Assembly (NCBI RefSeq): GCF_003111685.1
Contig: NZ_CP022189.1
Span: 1,442,001-1,506,000, forward strand
DNA from: Alloyangia pacifica
Lineage (GTDB): Bacteria > Pseudomonadota > Alphaproteobacteria > Rhodobacterales > Rhodobacteraceae
Length of the DNA: 64,000 nucleotides
Direction of reading: 5' to 3'
Shown: positions 47,423-62,220 of the stretch, piece by piece
Numbering within the stretch: position 1 is the stretch's first letter
How the letters are laid out: every line of letters begins with the position of its first letter
Translations under genes and position numbers: made by a program
Notes under the pieces: generated by a model
Told to the model about the DNA's origin: nothing
Databases searched by the model: none
What the model saw: only the letters and a program-made list of their open reading frames with translations

Positions 47423-48562
47423 ATGGAAGGCATGGCAGGACAGAAATCGACCCTCACCTGGGCGGTCCACATCTCGGTGGCGCTGCTCGTGGCGCTCTGG
47501 CTCTTTCCGACGGTGGGCCTCTTGGTCTCGTCGTTCCGCACCGCCGAGCAGATCAGCAACTCGGGCTGGTGGTCGGCCTTCTCGGCGCAGAAGGGGCAGC
47601 TCCCGGCAATCCGGATCTCGGGCGAAGAGCGCGAAGAAGGCGGGCTCTACGTGATCGACGGCAACCTCTTCGGCAGTGCCGAAACCACGCTCTCGGCCTG
47701 GGGCACCTCGTCGCGCGAGCCCGAGGCCTACGAGCCGGACGCCGAAGTCGAGCTGCAGGATGGCTGGGCGCTGACAGTGGAGCAATCGGGCGATTTCCGC
47801 CTCACAGCGCCGCAGAGCTTCGAGGGCGAGCGCCTGCCACGGGTCTTTGCCACGGCCACGACACCACCCGAGTTCACGCTCGAGAACTACAAGAACGTGC
47901 TTTTCGGCACGACCGCGGGGGCAGGGGTCGGGCAGGCGTTTCTCAACACGCTGACCGTGTCGATCCCGGCGACGGTGATCCCGATCCTCGTCGCTGCCTT
48001 TGCCGCCTATGCGCTGGCCTGGATGGAATTCCCCGGCCGAGCGCTGCTGATCGCCGCGGTGGTGGCGCTGCTTGTCGTGCCGCTTCAGCTGGCGCTGATC
48101 CCGCTGCTGCAGCTGCACAACGCGATCGGCATCGGCAAGGGCTACCTCGGGGTCTGGCTGGCCCACACCGGCTTCGGGCTGCCGCTCGCCATCTACCTCT
48201 TGCGCAACTACATGGTCGGCCTGCCCAAGGACATCATCGAGAACGCCCGCGTCGACGGCGCGTCGGACTTCCAGATTTTCACCAAGATCGTGCTGCCGCT
48301 GTCTTTCCCGGCGCTGGCGAGCTTTGCCATCTTCCAGTTCCTCTGGACCTGGAACGACCTCTTGGTCGCGCTGGTCTTCCTTGGCACCGACGACGACCGG
48401 CTGGTGCTGACGGCGCGGCTGGTCAACCTGATGGGTTCGCGCGGCGGACAATGGGAGATCCTTGCAACCTCGGCCTTCGTGTCGATCGTGGTGCCGCTGG
48501 TTGTCTTCTTCGCGATGCAGAAATACCTCGTGCGCGGCCTGCTGGCAGGCTCCGTCAAGTGA
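47423..48562 (+). CDS. aglG: Alpha-glucoside ABC transporter, permease
   Basis: A 379-aa MalG-like permease. After a first membrane helix (about residues 12-34) comes an insertion of roughly 100 residues predicted to be periplasmic (SGWWSAFSAQKGQLPAIRIS through PPEFTLENYKN), which is typical of AglG and absent from shorter permeases. The core helices follow from about residue 160. The EAA loop is GLPKDIIENARVDGASDFQI. A gap of 16 bp separates it from aglA. AGGAGG lies 7 nt before the start. Confidence 0.94.
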   Translation: MEGMAGQKSTLTWAVHISVALLVALWLFPTVGLLVSSFRTAEQISNSGWWSAFSAQKGQLPAIRISGEEREEGGLYVIDGNLFGSAETTLSAWGTSSREPEAYEPDAEVELQDGWALTVEQSGDFRLTAPQSFEGERLPRVFATATTPPEFTLENYKNVLFGTTAGAGVGQAFLNTLTVSIPATVIPILVAAFAAYALAWMEFPGRALLIAAVVALLVVPLQLALIPLLQLHNAIGIGKGYLGVWLAHTGFGLPLAIYLLRNYMVGLPKDIIENARVDGASDFQIFTKIVLPLSFPALASFAIFQFLWTWNDLLVALVFLGTDDDRLVLTARLVNLMGSRGGQWEILATSAFVSIVVPLVVFFAMQKYLVRGLLAGSVK

Positions 48563-48578
48563 TCGAAAGACCCAATAC

Positions 48579-50222
<1,644 letters not shown>

Positions 50223-50257
50223 TCGGCAGAAACGAAGGATAAGGGGAGGCGGAGACG

Positions 50258-51349
50258 ATGGCAGACCTGAAACTCACCGATGTTGGCAAGGTGTACGGAG
50301 GCACCGTGGAGGTGCTGAAGAACATCGACCTGGATGTCACCGCAGGCGAGCTTGTCGTCTTCGTCGGCCCCTCGGGCTGCGGCAAGTCCACGCTGTTGCG
50401 GATGATCGCCGGGCTTGAGCGGATCACCGGCGGCACGCTCGAGATCGACGGCCAGGTGGTCAACGACGTGCCCCCGGCGCAGCGCGGCATCGCCATGGTG
50501 TTCCAGAGCTACGCGCTCTATCCGCATATGACCGTGCGCGACAACATGTCCTTCGCCCTGCAGATCGCCAAGAAGAGCAAGGCCGAGATCGCCGAGGCCG
50601 TCGAGCGCGCCGCGAAGATGCTGCAGCTCGAACCCTACCTCGACCGCCTGCCCAAGGCGCTCTCGGGTGGTCAGCGCCAGCGCGTCGCCATCGGCCGGGC
50701 CATCGTGCGAGATCCCAAGGTGTTTCTCTTCGACGAGCCGCTCTCGAACCTCGACGCGGCGCTGCGCGTGGCGACGCGGATCGAGATCGCCCAGCTCAAG
50801 GAGAAGCTGCCCGACCGCACGATGATCTACGTGACCCACGACCAGGTCGAGGCAATGACCCTGGCCGACCGCATCGTCGTCCTTGCCAACAAGGGCATCG
50901 CGCAGGTTGGCTCGCCGCTGGAGCTCTACGAGACGCCCAACAGCGAGTTCGTCGCGCAGTTCATCGGCTCGCCGGCGATGAACATGCTGTCTGGCGAAGT
51001 CACCGGCACCGGCGCGCAGACCACCGTCAGGCTGCAGACCGGCGGCACCGCGGTCTCGGACGTGGCCACCCGCGAGTCGGACATGGGTCTTCAGGTGAAC
51101 GTCGGCATCCGCCCCGAGGATTTCACCGAGGCAACGGCCACGCCGGTGTTCACTGGCAAGGTCGCGCTGACCGAGGCGCTCGGCGAGGTGACCCTGCTGC
51201 ACTTCGAGCCGCAGCCCGGCTGCAAAGAGGCGGTGATCGCCAAGCTTCCCGGCATCCATCAAGGCTTGCGCGGCACCGAGGTCGGGCTGAGCGCCGATCC
51301 CGCGAAGGTGCATCTCTTCTCTGAAGGCATCTCGTTGCGCTACCGCTGA
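50258..51349 (+). CDS. aglK: Alpha-glucoside ABC transporter, ATP-binding protein
   Basis: A 363-aa MalK/UgpC-type ATPase. Walker [10 protein letters not shown] (about residues 37-45), Q-loop in [11 protein letters not shown], signature [14 protein letters not shown], Walker [16 protein letters not shown], and His switch in [11 protein letters not shown]. The C-terminal third is the TOBE/regulatory domain ([22 protein letters not shown]), through which MalK-type ATPases can be regulated. Last gene of aglEFGAK, 35 bp after aglA. A hairpin at 51354 follows. Confidence 0.95.
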   Translation: MADLKLTDVGKVYGGTVEVLKNIDLDVTAGELVVFVGPSGCGKSTLLRMIAGLERITGGTLEIDGQVVNDVPPAQRGIAMVFQSYALYPHMTVRDNMSFALQIAKKSKAEIAEAVERAAKMLQLEPYLDRLPKALSGGQRQRVAIGRAIVRDPKVFLFDEPLSNLDAALRVATRIEIAQLKEKLPDRTMIYVTHDQVEAMTLADRIVVLANKGIAQVGSPLELYETPNSEFVAQFIGSPAMNMLSGEVTGTGAQTTVRLQTGGTAVSDVATRESDMGLQVNVGIRPEDFTEATATPVFTGKVALTEALGEVTLLHFEPQPGCKEAVIAKLPGIHQGLRGTEVGLSADPAKVHLFSEGISLRYR

Positions 51350-51353
51350 GCGG

Positions 51354-51379
51354 TGCAAGAGCCCTCGACGGCTCTTGCA
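51354..51379 (+). terminator. Hairpin after aglK
   Basis: tgcaagagcc (51354-51363) pairs with ggctcttgca (51370-51379) around CTCGAC, 4 bp after the aglK stop. No T-run follows, so it is a probable but not classical end of the agl operon. Confidence 0.6.
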
Positions 51380-51454
51380 ACCCGCTTCGAAGAGAGACGC
51401 TCCCGCCCGGCGCGCGGATGAGGTATCGTGCAAAGGCGCATTCCCGCCCTGCAT

Positions 51455-51469
51455 GTTCTTATTAAGTTC
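51455..51469. promoter_or_regulatory. LexA (SOS) box upstream of uvrA
   Basis: GTTC-TTATTAA-GTTC is an exact match to the alphaproteobacterial SOS box GTTC-N7-GTTC, 66 bp before the uvrA start. It predicts LexA repression and induction of uvrA by DNA damage. A possible promoter, TTGCGA (51481-51486) with TATGTG (51503-51508), lies just downstream. Confidence 0.85.
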
Positions 51470-51535
51470 TCATTTACCCATTGCGATCCGGGGCGTTTGG
51501 CCTATGTGTAGGAGCGTTCCTTTCCCGAGGGTCTC

Positions 51536-54418
<2,883 letters not shown>

Positions 54419-54459
54419 GCGCGCGGAGCGCAGGGCGCGTCGATGCGTCCTTGAAATGA

Positions 54460-54498
54460 AAAAAGGACCGGTCGCCGTCAGAAGCGCCGGTCCTTTTT
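54460..54498. terminator. Intrinsic terminator after uvrA
   Basis: aaaaaggaccgg (54460-54471) pairs with ccggtccttttt (54487-54498), ending in a five-T run on both strands. It lies 41 bp after uvrA and 58 bp beyond the end of the convergent exported-protein gene. Confidence 0.92.
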
Positions 54499-54555
54499 AC
54501 GTCGGTGTGGAAGGATCTAGGGTCGGGTGCGGGGGGCGCGCCCCTCGGCGCCGGC

Positions 54556-54927
54556 TTACTTCGCCAGTTGGGCGATGCCGCCGATGATGTCGAGCACGGC
54601 GCCGGTGTCCGGGTCGACGCGGTAGACGTAGTCGTCGACGTTGTAATAGGTTCGGCGCGGATCGAGCTGGTAGCGGCCCGGATCGCGGATCACGATGTAA
54701 TTGTCGCGGATCCGCTCGCCGCGGTCATAGCGGTGGATGTGGATCGCGTCGTGGTCGCGGTCGCGATCACCATGGTGCTTGCCAATCTTCTTGTACTGGC
54801 CCGGCGGCATGCAGGCCGCGTTCTTCTTGGCAAGACCCGGTGGGCATCCCTTGGGGGCGGCGCTGGCGGCCATGGGGGCGGCGAGGGCGGCAGCCGAAAG
54901 GGCCGCGAGGGTGAGGGTACGTAACAT
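54556..54927 (-). CDS. Small exported protein, His/Asp-rich, function unknown
   Basis: A 123-aa protein. The ATG at 54927 has AGGAGAG about 6 nt upstream and starts a signal peptide (MLRTLTLAALSAAALAAPMA, cleavage near ASA-AP). The mature part begins with a short two-Cys segment (KGCPPGLAKKNAACMPPGQ), followed by a charged run rich in His, Asp and Arg (HHGDRDRDHDAIHIHRYD) and a C-terminal YYNVDDYVYRVDPDTGAVLD motif resembling RcnB-like periplasmic proteins. Metal binding is plausible but unproven. It is convergent with uvrA; related small proteins are sometimes misnamed excinuclease subunits because of this neighbourhood. Confidence 0.8.
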   Translation of the reverse strand: MLRTLTLAALSAAALAAPMAASAAPKGCPPGLAKKNAACMPPGQYKKIGKHHGDRDRDHDAIHIHRYDRGERIRDNYIVIRDPGRYQLDPRRTYYNVDDYVYRVDPDTGAVLDIIGGIAQLAK

Positions 54928-55030
54928 GCTGCTCTCCTGTACGTGGTGCGGAGTTATACGCAGAGAACGCGCGCTGCCGCCGCATCGGTTCCGAAAAATC
55001 CCGCGCCGCCAGCGGGTTTCCGCCATGTCC

Positions 55031-55816
55031 TCAGGTGCTCCAGCCGGGCTTGCGCTTTTCCAGGAACGCCGTGATGCCCTCGTCGGTGTCGCGGTCGAGC
55101 ATGTTCTCGACCATCACCTGGCCGGCCAGCGCATAGGCCGCGTCCAGCGGCAGCTCGGCCTGCGCGTAGAACGCCTCCTTGCCGATCCTCACCGCGTGCG
55201 GCAGCTTCGAGGCGACGCTTTCCGCCAGCGCCTGCGTCGCGGCGGCCAGCTCGGCCTCGGGGACAACGCGGTTGACGAGCCCCAGGGTCTGCGCCTCGGC
55301 GGCGGGAATGAAACGGCCCGTGGTGAGCAGCTCGAAGGCCTGCTTGCGCGGCAGGTTGCGGCTCAGCGCCACCATGGGCGTCGAGCAAAAGAGCCCGATG
55401 TTGACCCCGTTGACGGCGAAGCGCGCATCTTCGGCAGCCACGGCCATGTCGCAGCTCGCGACCAGCTGGCAGCCGGCGGCGGCGGCGATGCCGTGCACCT
55501 GCGCGATGACCGGCTGGGGCAGGCGGGTGAGGCCGGTCATCACCCGTTCGCAGCGCTCGAAGAGATCGGCGAAATAGGCGGCCCCCTTGTCCTCTGCCTG
55601 CCGTCCGGCCTGCATCTCGCGCAGGTCGTGCCCGGCGCAGAACACCTTGCCCGCGCCCGAGATGACCACCGCGCGGATTGTCTCGTCCTGACAAAGCGCG
55701 TCGATCTGCGCCTGCAAAGCCGCCAGCATCGCGTCCGACAGCGGGTTCAGCCGCTCCGGCGCGTTCAGCCGCAGGTGGGCCACCGGCCCGGTGTCGTGAC
55801 GTTCCAGAATTGCCAT
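55031..55816 (-). CDS. ECHDC3-like crotonase-superfamily protein, catalytic Glu residues missing
   Basis: A 261-aa crotonase-fold protein. The start ATG at 55816 follows GGAGGAGAACAAG. The oxyanion-hole strand is present (FCAGHDLREM). The two glutamates needed for enoyl-CoA hydration are not: where crotonase has GGGCELAMMCD this has AAGCQLVASCD (Glu to Gln), and the later QPE is replaced by NG in ARFAVNGVNIGLFCSTP. The sequence closely resembles animal ECHDC3, including GLFCSTP and the end EGITAFLEKRKPGW. It may act on another acyl-CoA or regulate. Divergent from a thioesterase gene. Confidence 0.88.
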   Translation of the reverse strand: MAILERHDTGPVAHLRLNAPERLNPLSDAMLAALQAQIDALCQDETIRAVVISGAGKVFCAGHDLREMQAGRQAEDKGAAYFADLFERCERVMTGLTRLPQPVIAQVHGIAAAAGCQLVASCDMAVAAEDARFAVNGVNIGLFCSTPMVALSRNLPRKQAFELLTTGRFIPAAEAQTLGLVNRVVPEAELAAATQALAESVASKLPHAVRIGKEAFYAQAELPLDAAYALAGQVMVENMLDRDTDEGITAFLEKRKPGWST

Positions 55817-55885
55817 CTTGTTCTCCTCCATCCTCGCGGGCAGCCTAGCCAGCGGAGAAGAGGGGCGAAAGAGGCGGGAGGTCGC

Positions 55886-56308
55886 ATGGCGCTGCAGTTC
55901 ACCATTCCGGAGATGACCGGATTCCTGAGGGAGGTCTTTCCGCAGATCGAGGGCATGTTCGCCATCGACCGCATGGACGAGGAAATGCTCGTGATGCGGC
56001 TGATCGTGGACGAGCAGCACTTGCGGCCCGGCGGCACGGTCTCGGGGCCGTCGATGTTCGCGCTGGCGGATGTGGCGGCCTACGTGGCGACCATGGCGCG
56101 GATCGGGCGCGAGGCGCTCACGGTGACCACCCATTGCTCGATCGATTTCATGCGCAAGCCCGAGGCCGGGCGGGACCTGCTGGCCGAGGCGCGGGTGCTG
56201 AAGCTGGGTCGCAGCCTCAGCGTGACCGACGTGCTGCTCTATTCAGAGCACTCGGACGATCCGGTCGCCCACGCCTCGCTGACCTACGCCATTCCGCCGA
56301 GGCGCTGA
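55886..56308 (+). CDS. PaaI-family hotdog thioesterase
   Basis: A 140-aa hotdog-fold protein of the PaaI/YigI type. The conserved segment LRPGGTVSGPSMFALADVAA (about residues 48-67) contains the helix and the acidic residue normally used in catalysis; C-terminal VTDVLLYSEHSDDPVAHASL forms the end strands. GGGAGG lies 5 nt before the ATG. It is expected to hydrolyse an acyl-CoA; substrate unknown. It is divergent from the ECHDC3-like gene by 69 bp, so the two acyl-CoA proteins may share control, and it converges with the Ldh-family gene. Confidence 0.87.
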   Translation: MALQFTIPEMTGFLREVFPQIEGMFAIDRMDEEMLVMRLIVDEQHLRPGGTVSGPSMFALADVAAYVATMARIGREALTVTTHCSIDFMRKPEAGRDLLAEARVLKLGRSLSVTDVLLYSEHSDDPVAHASLTYAIPPRR

Positions 56309-56314
56309 GGCCTC

Positions 56315-57367
56315 TCAGCGCGGCTCGGGAAAGGCCAGACCGGCATCGGCGGCGCAGGCGCGGATGCGGGTGAGCACCTCGTCGGGCAAGGCGATGCCGT
56401 CGCGGCGCGCCCTGTCGGCCGCGACCGCCGCGCGGTCGCCGGGGATGCGCACCGGGCGCGCCTCGTCGATCGGGCGGCTGGCGCGGCAGGCCTCGCTCAG
56501 ATGTTCGACCTGTGCCACGAACGCCTCGCGACCGCCAAAGGCCGCGGGGTCCATCACCTGCAGGAAGACATTTGCTCCCCAGCGGGTCGGGGACTCGACT
56601 CGGCCATGGCCGGCGAGCGCCTGGGTCAGCATCTCGACCATCAGGCCCATGGCAAAGCCCTTGTGGCCATGATCCGCCCCGCCCACCGGCAGGATCGAGC
56701 CCTTTGGGGTCTGGTTGATGACCGTGGGGTCGGTGGTGGCGTGACCGTCTCCGTCCAGCATCCAGGGGTGGGCGAACTCGGTGCAGGAATTGATGTGCTC
56801 ACGCACCTTCGACAGCGTGGTGATCGAGGCGCAGGTGTCGATGAGCACCGGGTGGTCCTTGCCGGGATAGCCCACCGCCCAAGGGTTTGGGGTGAGCAGC
56901 GGCTCGCAGCCGCCGTAGGGGGCGACCCATTGACCCGAGGGATCGGAGGTGGCGATATAGCACACGTAGCCCTTTTCGGCGGCGATCCGGGTCAGCGCCG
57001 AGAGGCAGCCGATGTGATGGCTGCGGCGGATCGCCATGGCGGCCATGCCATACTCGGCGGCGCGCGTCATGCAGGTCTGCAGCGCCTGGGTCATGACCCA
57101 GTGGCCGGGCAGGTAGTTGCCATCCCAGAGCAGGCAAACCCCTTTGTCGGAGAGCACCTCATGCGTGCCCTCCTTGGTCATCAGGTCCTTGGCCAGCTCG
57201 GGCAGGTAGTAGGAGACCATCGAGATGCCATGGGTGGTGACGCCGATCTCGTCCGTCTGGATCAGCAGTTCGGCGACGGTCTCGGCCTTGTCGGGCGGCA
57301 GGCCGGCGCCAGCCAGCAGGTCTCGGGCGAGGGCGAAGAGGGCGGTGCGGTCATAGGTCTGGGTCAT
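56315..57367 (-). CDS. Ldh-family NAD(P)-dependent oxidoreductase (malate/lactate dehydrogenase type 2)
   Basis: A 350-aa member of the Ldh_2 family (YlbC/ComC-like), with a fold distinct from classical lactate dehydrogenases. Visible family features are QTDEIGVTTHGISMVSYYLP near residues 32-51 (catalytic His), IRRSHHIGCLSALTRIAAEK and TDPTVINQTPKGSILPVGGA with DHGHKGFAMGLMVEMLTQAL. Substrates in this family include malate, lactate, sulfolactate, ureidoglycolate and imino acids; none can be assigned here. It is divergent from the cox cluster across a 256-bp region. Confidence 0.88.
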   Translation of the reverse strand: MTQTYDRTALFALARDLLAGAGLPPDKAETVAELLIQTDEIGVTTHGISMVSYYLPELAKDLMTKEGTHEVLSDKGVCLLWDGNYLPGHWVMTQALQTCMTRAAEYGMAAMAIRRSHHIGCLSALTRIAAEKGYVCYIATSDPSGQWVAPYGGCEPLLTPNPWAVGYPGKDHPVLIDTCASITTLSKVREHINSCTEFAHPWMLDGDGHATTDPTVINQTPKGSILPVGGADHGHKGFAMGLMVEMLTQALAGHGRVESPTRWGANVFLQVMDPAAFGGREAFVAQVEHLSEACRASRPIDEARPVRIPGDRAAVAADRARRDGIALPDEVLTRIRACAADAGLAFPEPR

Positions 57368-57623
57368 AGGTGTCTTGTCGTGCGGGTCTGACGCAGCGTC
57401 AATCTCCCAATTGCGACCGGCACGATTTTTCTCGCGACTGCGGAGGCATGCCCGGCCTGCGCCGCCTCACACGGGGGTTGCGAAGTTGCGCAATCGGCGC
57501 GATCCTCCGCTCGGAACACGCAATGCCGCGACCGGGCATGGAGGGGGACCGGCTGCGCCTTTGGTCTGATGGGCGCGGCGTACCTTCCTGTGGGTCTGGG
57601 AGCCGCAAGAGAGGACATAGACC

Positions 57624-58154
57624 ATGCAGATGAGCGATACCCGGGTGATCAAGGCCCCGCGCGAGGTGGTTTGGGCCGCGATCCTGAATCCCGAGGTGCT
57701 TAAGGCCTGCGTGCCCGGCTGCACAGAGCTGACCGGCACCCCCGAAGAGGGCTTCGAGGCGACAGTGGTCCAGAAAGTCGGCCCGGTGAAGGCCACCTTC
57801 AAGGGGACGGTGACCCTGTCGAATATGACCGAACCCGAGGCGGTGACCCTCACGGGCGAGGGCAAGGGCGGCGCGGCGGGCTTCGCCAAGGGCGGGGCGG
57901 ACGTGCGCTTTGCCGAGGTCGATGAGGGCACCGAGCTCAGCTACGATGTCGACGCCAAGGTCGGCGGCAAGCTGGCGCAGCTCGGCAGCCGGATCATCGA
58001 CGGCTTCGCCAAGAAGATGGCCGACCAGTTCTTCACCAACCTGCAGGACGCGGTCGAGGGCCCGAGCGACGCCGAGGCTGCGCCAGAGGCCGAAGGCGCG
58101 GCCGGTGAAGAGGGCAAGAAGAAAGGCTGGTTCAAGCGGATGGTCTCGGGCTGA
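57624..58154 (+). CDS. coxG: CoxG-family SRPBCC protein
   Basis: A 176-aa protein. Residues 1-145 form the CoxG/SRPBCC domain ([28 protein letters not shown]), followed by an acidic linker and a basic, hydrophobic C-terminal patch ([12 protein letters not shown]) that may bind the membrane. In carboxydotrophs CoxG helps recruit CO dehydrogenase to the membrane. A second in-frame ATG lies two codons downstream. It is first in coxG-coxS-coxL-coxM, 58 bp before coxS. Confidence 0.88.
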   Translation: MQMSDTRVIKAPREVVWAAILNPEVLKACVPGCTELTGTPEEGFEATVVQKVGPVKATFKGTVTLSNMTEPEAVTLTGEGKGGAAGFAKGGADVRFAEVDEGTELSYDVDAKVGGKLAQLGSRIIDGFAKKMADQFFTNLQDAVEGPSDAEAAPEAEGAAGEEGKKKGWFKRMVSG

Positions 58155-58212
58155 CGCCCGTGCCACAGTGCAACCAACCGAAAACCGATCAGTCATCCCA
58201 GGGAGGGAACGT

Positions 58213-58698
<486 letters not shown>

Positions 58699-58881
58699 GC
58701 GCGGCGGAGCGGGCCCTGAGGTGGCCCCGCACATCCACGAAGATCTGCGAATGATCCGATGGCGGTTGGGAGGCCGCCCGCGGAACAGGGAGGACCGGCG
58801 GCGAGCGAATCCCGCCGGGTGGAGAGTTCGAGGCGGGCCGGGCGCGGCCCATGCCCGCCGGCATATCAGGGAGGAGACCCC

Positions 58882-61242
58882 ATGCCGAAGGATCATGGCA
58901 TCGGAGCGGCTCAGAAGCGGCGCGAAGACGTGCGCTTCCTGACCGGAGCCGGGAAATATACCGACGACATCAACGTCTACGGGCAGACCTACTGCCACTT
59001 CCTGCGCTCGGACGTGGCGCATGGCAAGATCACCAGCCTCGACATCAGCGCCGCCGAGGCGATGCCTGGTGTGGTGCGGATCTTCACCGGCAAGGACTTC
59101 GATGGCATCGGCGGGCTGCCCTGCGGCTGGCAGGTGACCGACAAGAACGGCGATCCGATGAAGGAGCCGCCACATCCGGTGCTCGCGCAGGGCAAGGTCC
59201 GCCACGTCGGCGATCCGATTTGCGCGGTGATCGCCGAGACCCTCGACCAGGCCCGCGACGCCGCCGAGGCGATCGAGCTGGGAATCGAGGAACTGCCCGC
59301 CGTGGTCGACATGCGCGCGGCGCTCGAGAGCGGCTCGGCAAAGGTGCACGACGATCTGGCGGACAACCTCTGCTACGACTGGCAGTTTGGCTCGGATCAG
59401 GCGGCGGTGGACGCGGCCTTCGCCGAGGCCGCCCATGTGACGACGCTGGAGCTGGTGAACAACCGCCTCGTGGCCAACCCGATGGAGCCGCGCGTCGCGC
59501 TGGCCGAATACGCCCGCGCCAACGACGAGAGCACGCTCTACACCACGTCGCAGAACCCGCATGTGATCCGCCTGCTGATGGGCGCCTTCGTGCTGGGCAT
59601 CCCCGAGCACAAGCTGCGGGTGGTCGCCCCCGACGTGGGGGGCGGCTTCGGCACCAAGATCTTCCATTATGCCGAGGAGGCCTTTGTTACCTTCGCCGCG
59701 CGGCAGATCAACCGGCCGGTCAAATGGACTGCGACCCGCTCCGAGGCCTTCATGTCCGACGCGCATGGCCGCGATCACGTCACCAAGATCGAGCTTGCGC
59801 TGGATGCCGAGAACAATTTCACCGGCATCCGCACCGACACGCTGGCCAATATGGGCGCCTACCTGTCGACCTTCGCCAGCTCGGTGCCGACTTGGCTGCA
59901 CGGCACGCTGATGGCCGGCAACTACAAGACCCCGGCGATCCAGGTCAACGTCAAGGCGGTGTTCACCAACACCGTGCCGGTCGACGCCTATCGCGGCGCG
60001 GGCCGCCCCGAGGCGACCTTCCAGCTCGAGCGACTGGTGGACAAGGCGGCGCGCGAACTGGGCGTCGATCCGATCAAGCTTCGCCGGCAGAACTTCATCG
60101 ACAGCTTCCCCTATGCGACCCCGGTGGCGGTGGAATACGACACCGGCAACTACGTCGCGACCATGGACAAGATGGAAGAGATGATCGACATCCCCGGCTT
60201 CGCCGCGCGCCGTGCCGAGAGCGAGGCGAAGGGCAAGCTGCGGGGCCTTGGCGTGAACTGTTACATCGAGGCCTGCGGCATCGCGCCGTCGAACCTCGTG
60301 GGCCAACTCGGCGCGCGGGCAGGGCTCTATGACGCGGCGACGGTGCGGGTGAACGCCACCGGCTCGATCTCGGTCATGGTCGGCGCGCACAGCCACGGGC
60401 AGGGGCATGAGACCGCCTTCCCGCAGGTGGTCGCCGACATGCTCGGCATCGACGAGAGCATGATCGACATCGTCCATGGCGATACGTCGAAAATTCCCTT
60501 TGGCATGGGCACTTACGGCTCGCGCAGCCTTGCGGTCTGCGGGTCGGCCATGGTCCGCGCCACAGAGAAGATCATCAACAAGGCCAAGAAGATCGCGGCT
60601 CATCTGATGGAGGCCTCGGAGGGCGACATCGAGCTCAAGGACGGCATGTTCACCGTCGCGGGCACCGACAAGTCGGTGGCCTGGGGCGATGTCACGCTGG
60701 CCGCCTACGTGCCACACAACTACCCGCTCACCGAAATCGAGCCCGGGCTGGAAGAGACCGCCTTCTACGATCCGGCGAACTTCACCTATCCTGCCGGCGC
60801 CTATGCTTGCGAGGTGGAGGTCGACCCCGAGACCGGCAAGGTCACGATCGAGCGTTTTGCCGCCGCCGATGATTTCGGCAATGTGGTCAACCCGATGATC
60901 GTCGAGGGCCAGGTGCATGGCGGTCTCGCGCAGGGGATCGGCCAGGCGCTCCTCGAGAACTGCGTCTACGACGCCGACGGCCAGCTGCTGTCGGCCAGCT
61001 ACATGGATTACGCCATGCCGCGGGCCGGCGACGTGCCCTTCTACATGGTGGACCACAGCTGCGCGACTCCCTGCACCCACAACCCGCTGGGGGTGAAAGG
61101 CTGCGGCGAGGCCGGGGCCATCGGCTCGCCGCCCGCCGTGGTCAATGCGGTGCTCGACGCGCTGAACCATGCGGGGCATGACGTGGCGCATATCGACATG
61201 CCCGTTTCACCGCACCGAGTCTGGAAGGCGATGCAGGGATGA
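58882..61242 (+). CDS. coxL: Molybdenum hydroxylase large subunit, form II CoxL type
   Basis: A 786-aa xanthine-oxidase-family catalytic subunit binding Mo-molybdopterin cytosine dinucleotide. The N-terminal a/b hammerhead domain ([20 protein letters not shown]) is followed by the two Mo-cofactor domains. The active-site loop is AYRGAGR (residues 369-375), the form II signature; true CO dehydrogenases have AYXCSFR with the copper-binding Cys. CO oxidation is therefore not established, and the substrate may be another aldehyde or heterocycle. GGGAGGAG precedes the ATG at 58882. The 183-bp gap after coxS holds no convincing gene. Confidence 0.92.
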   Translation: MPKDHGIGAAQKRREDVRFLTGAGKYTDDINVYGQTYCHFLRSDVAHGKITSLDISAAEAMPGVVRIFTGKDFDGIGGLPCGWQVTDKNGDPMKEPPHPVLAQGKVRHVGDPICAVIAETLDQARDAAEAIELGIEELPAVVDMRAALESGSAKVHDDLADNLCYDWQFGSDQAAVDAAFAEAAHVTTLELVNNRLVANPMEPRVALAEYARANDESTLYTTSQNPHVIRLLMGAFVLGIPEHKLRVVAPDVGGGFGTKIFHYAEEAFVTFAARQINRPVKWTATRSEAFMSDAHGRDHVTKIELALDAENNFTGIRTDTLANMGAYLSTFASSVPTWLHGTLMAGNYKTPAIQVNVKAVFTNTVPVDAYRGAGRPEATFQLERLVDKAARELGVDPIKLRRQNFIDSFPYATPVAVEYDTGNYVATMDKMEEMIDIPGFAARRAESEAKGKLRGLGVNCYIEACGIAPSNLVGQLGARAGLYDAATVRVNATGSISVMVGAHSHGQGHETAFPQVVADMLGIDESMIDIVHGDTSKIPFGMGTYGSRSLAVCGSAMVRATEKIINKAKKIAAHLMEASEGDIELKDGMFTVAGTDKSVAWGDVTLAAYVPHNYPLTEIEPGLEETAFYDPANFTYPAGAYACEVEVDPETGKVTIERFAAADDFGNVVNPMIVEGQVHGGLAQGIGQALLENCVYDADGQLLSASYMDYAMPRAGDVPFYMVDHSCATPCTHNPLGVKGCGEAGAIGSPPAVVNAVLDALNHAGHDVAHIDMPVSPHRVWKAMQG

Positions 61243-61358
61243 CCCTTTGCCCCGGCGCAGGTGCTTGCATCTTGCGCTGGGGAGGGCGAGTATTCGACGA
61301 AATATGAAGGGGATGAGGGGTGCCGAACCGCCCCGGCCCCTTCCGCAGGAGGACGACG

Positions 61359-62144
61359 ATGTACAGCTTTGACGTTGTAAGACCCAAGAGCGTGGCGGAT
61401 GCCGTGGCCGCGCTCGGAGAGGAAGAGGCTCAGGCGCTCGGGGGCGGGCAGACGCTGATCCCCTCGCTGAAGCAGCGGCTCGCGGCCCCCTCCGTTCTGG
61501 TGAGCCTTGCCGCCATAGACGAGATCAAGGGCGTGTCGCAAGAGGGCGGCACCGTGACGATCGGCGGCGGCACCACCCACGGCACCGTCGCACGCGAGGT
61601 GGCCTCGAGCTACCCGGCGCTGGCGGCCATGGCGGGCAATATCGGTGACCCTGCGGTGCGCAATCGCGGCACGGTCGGCGGCAGCCTTGCCAACAACGAT
61701 CCGGCGGCCTGCTACCCGGCGGCGGTGCTGGCCTCGGGCGCGACGGTCGTGACCAGCAATCGCGAGATCGCGGCGGACGACTTTTTCGACGGGCTGTTCA
61801 CCACTGCCCTCGAGGAGGGAGAGATCATCACCGCGGTCAGGTTCCCGATCCCCGAGAAGGCTGCCTATATCAAGTTCGAGCAGCCTGCATCGCGCTTTGC
61901 ACTGGTGGGTGTGTTCGTCGCCAAGTTCGCGGATGGCGTGCGGGTGGCGGTGACCGGCGCCTCGGAAGACGGCGTGTTCCGCTGGACCGAGGCCGAGGCG
62001 GCGCTTTCGGGCGACTTCTCTGCCGCGGCGCTCGAGGGGCTTGCGGTGACGGCCGACGGGCTGATGAACGACCTGCACGGCTCGGCGTCCTATCGTGCCC
62101 ACCTGATCGGCGTGCTCACCAAGCGGGCCGTCGCGCAGGCGTAA
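61359..62144 (+). CDS. coxM: Molybdenum hydroxylase medium subunit, FAD-binding
   Basis: A 261-aa flavoprotein subunit. The FAD_binding_5 domain contains LGGGQTLIPSLKQRL (about residues 28-42) and GNIGDPAVRNRGTVGGSLAN (about residues 97-116); the C-terminal CO_deh_flav_C domain follows. The ATG at 61359 has AGGAGG about 7 nt upstream and is chosen over an in-frame ATG 13 codons earlier. It passes electrons from CoxS to a quinone or other acceptor. Last gene of the cluster; no maturation genes (coxD, coxE, coxF) are in view. Confidence 0.93.
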   Translation: MYSFDVVRPKSVADAVAALGEEEAQALGGGQTLIPSLKQRLAAPSVLVSLAAIDEIKGVSQEGGTVTIGGGTTHGTVAREVASSYPALAAMAGNIGDPAVRNRGTVGGSLANNDPAACYPAAVLASGATVVTSNREIAADDFFDGLFTTALEEGEIITAVRFPIPEKAAYIKFEQPASRFALVGVFVAKFADGVRVAVTGASEDGVFRWTEAEAALSGDFSAAALEGLAVTADGLMNDLHGSASYRAHLIGVLTKRAVAQA

Positions 62145-62220
62145 CCACGCGCGAGGATCACGTCAGGCGCCCTCCGGCAAACCCGGGGGGCGGTTTCTCG
62201 GTATAACGGCAGCGCACTGG

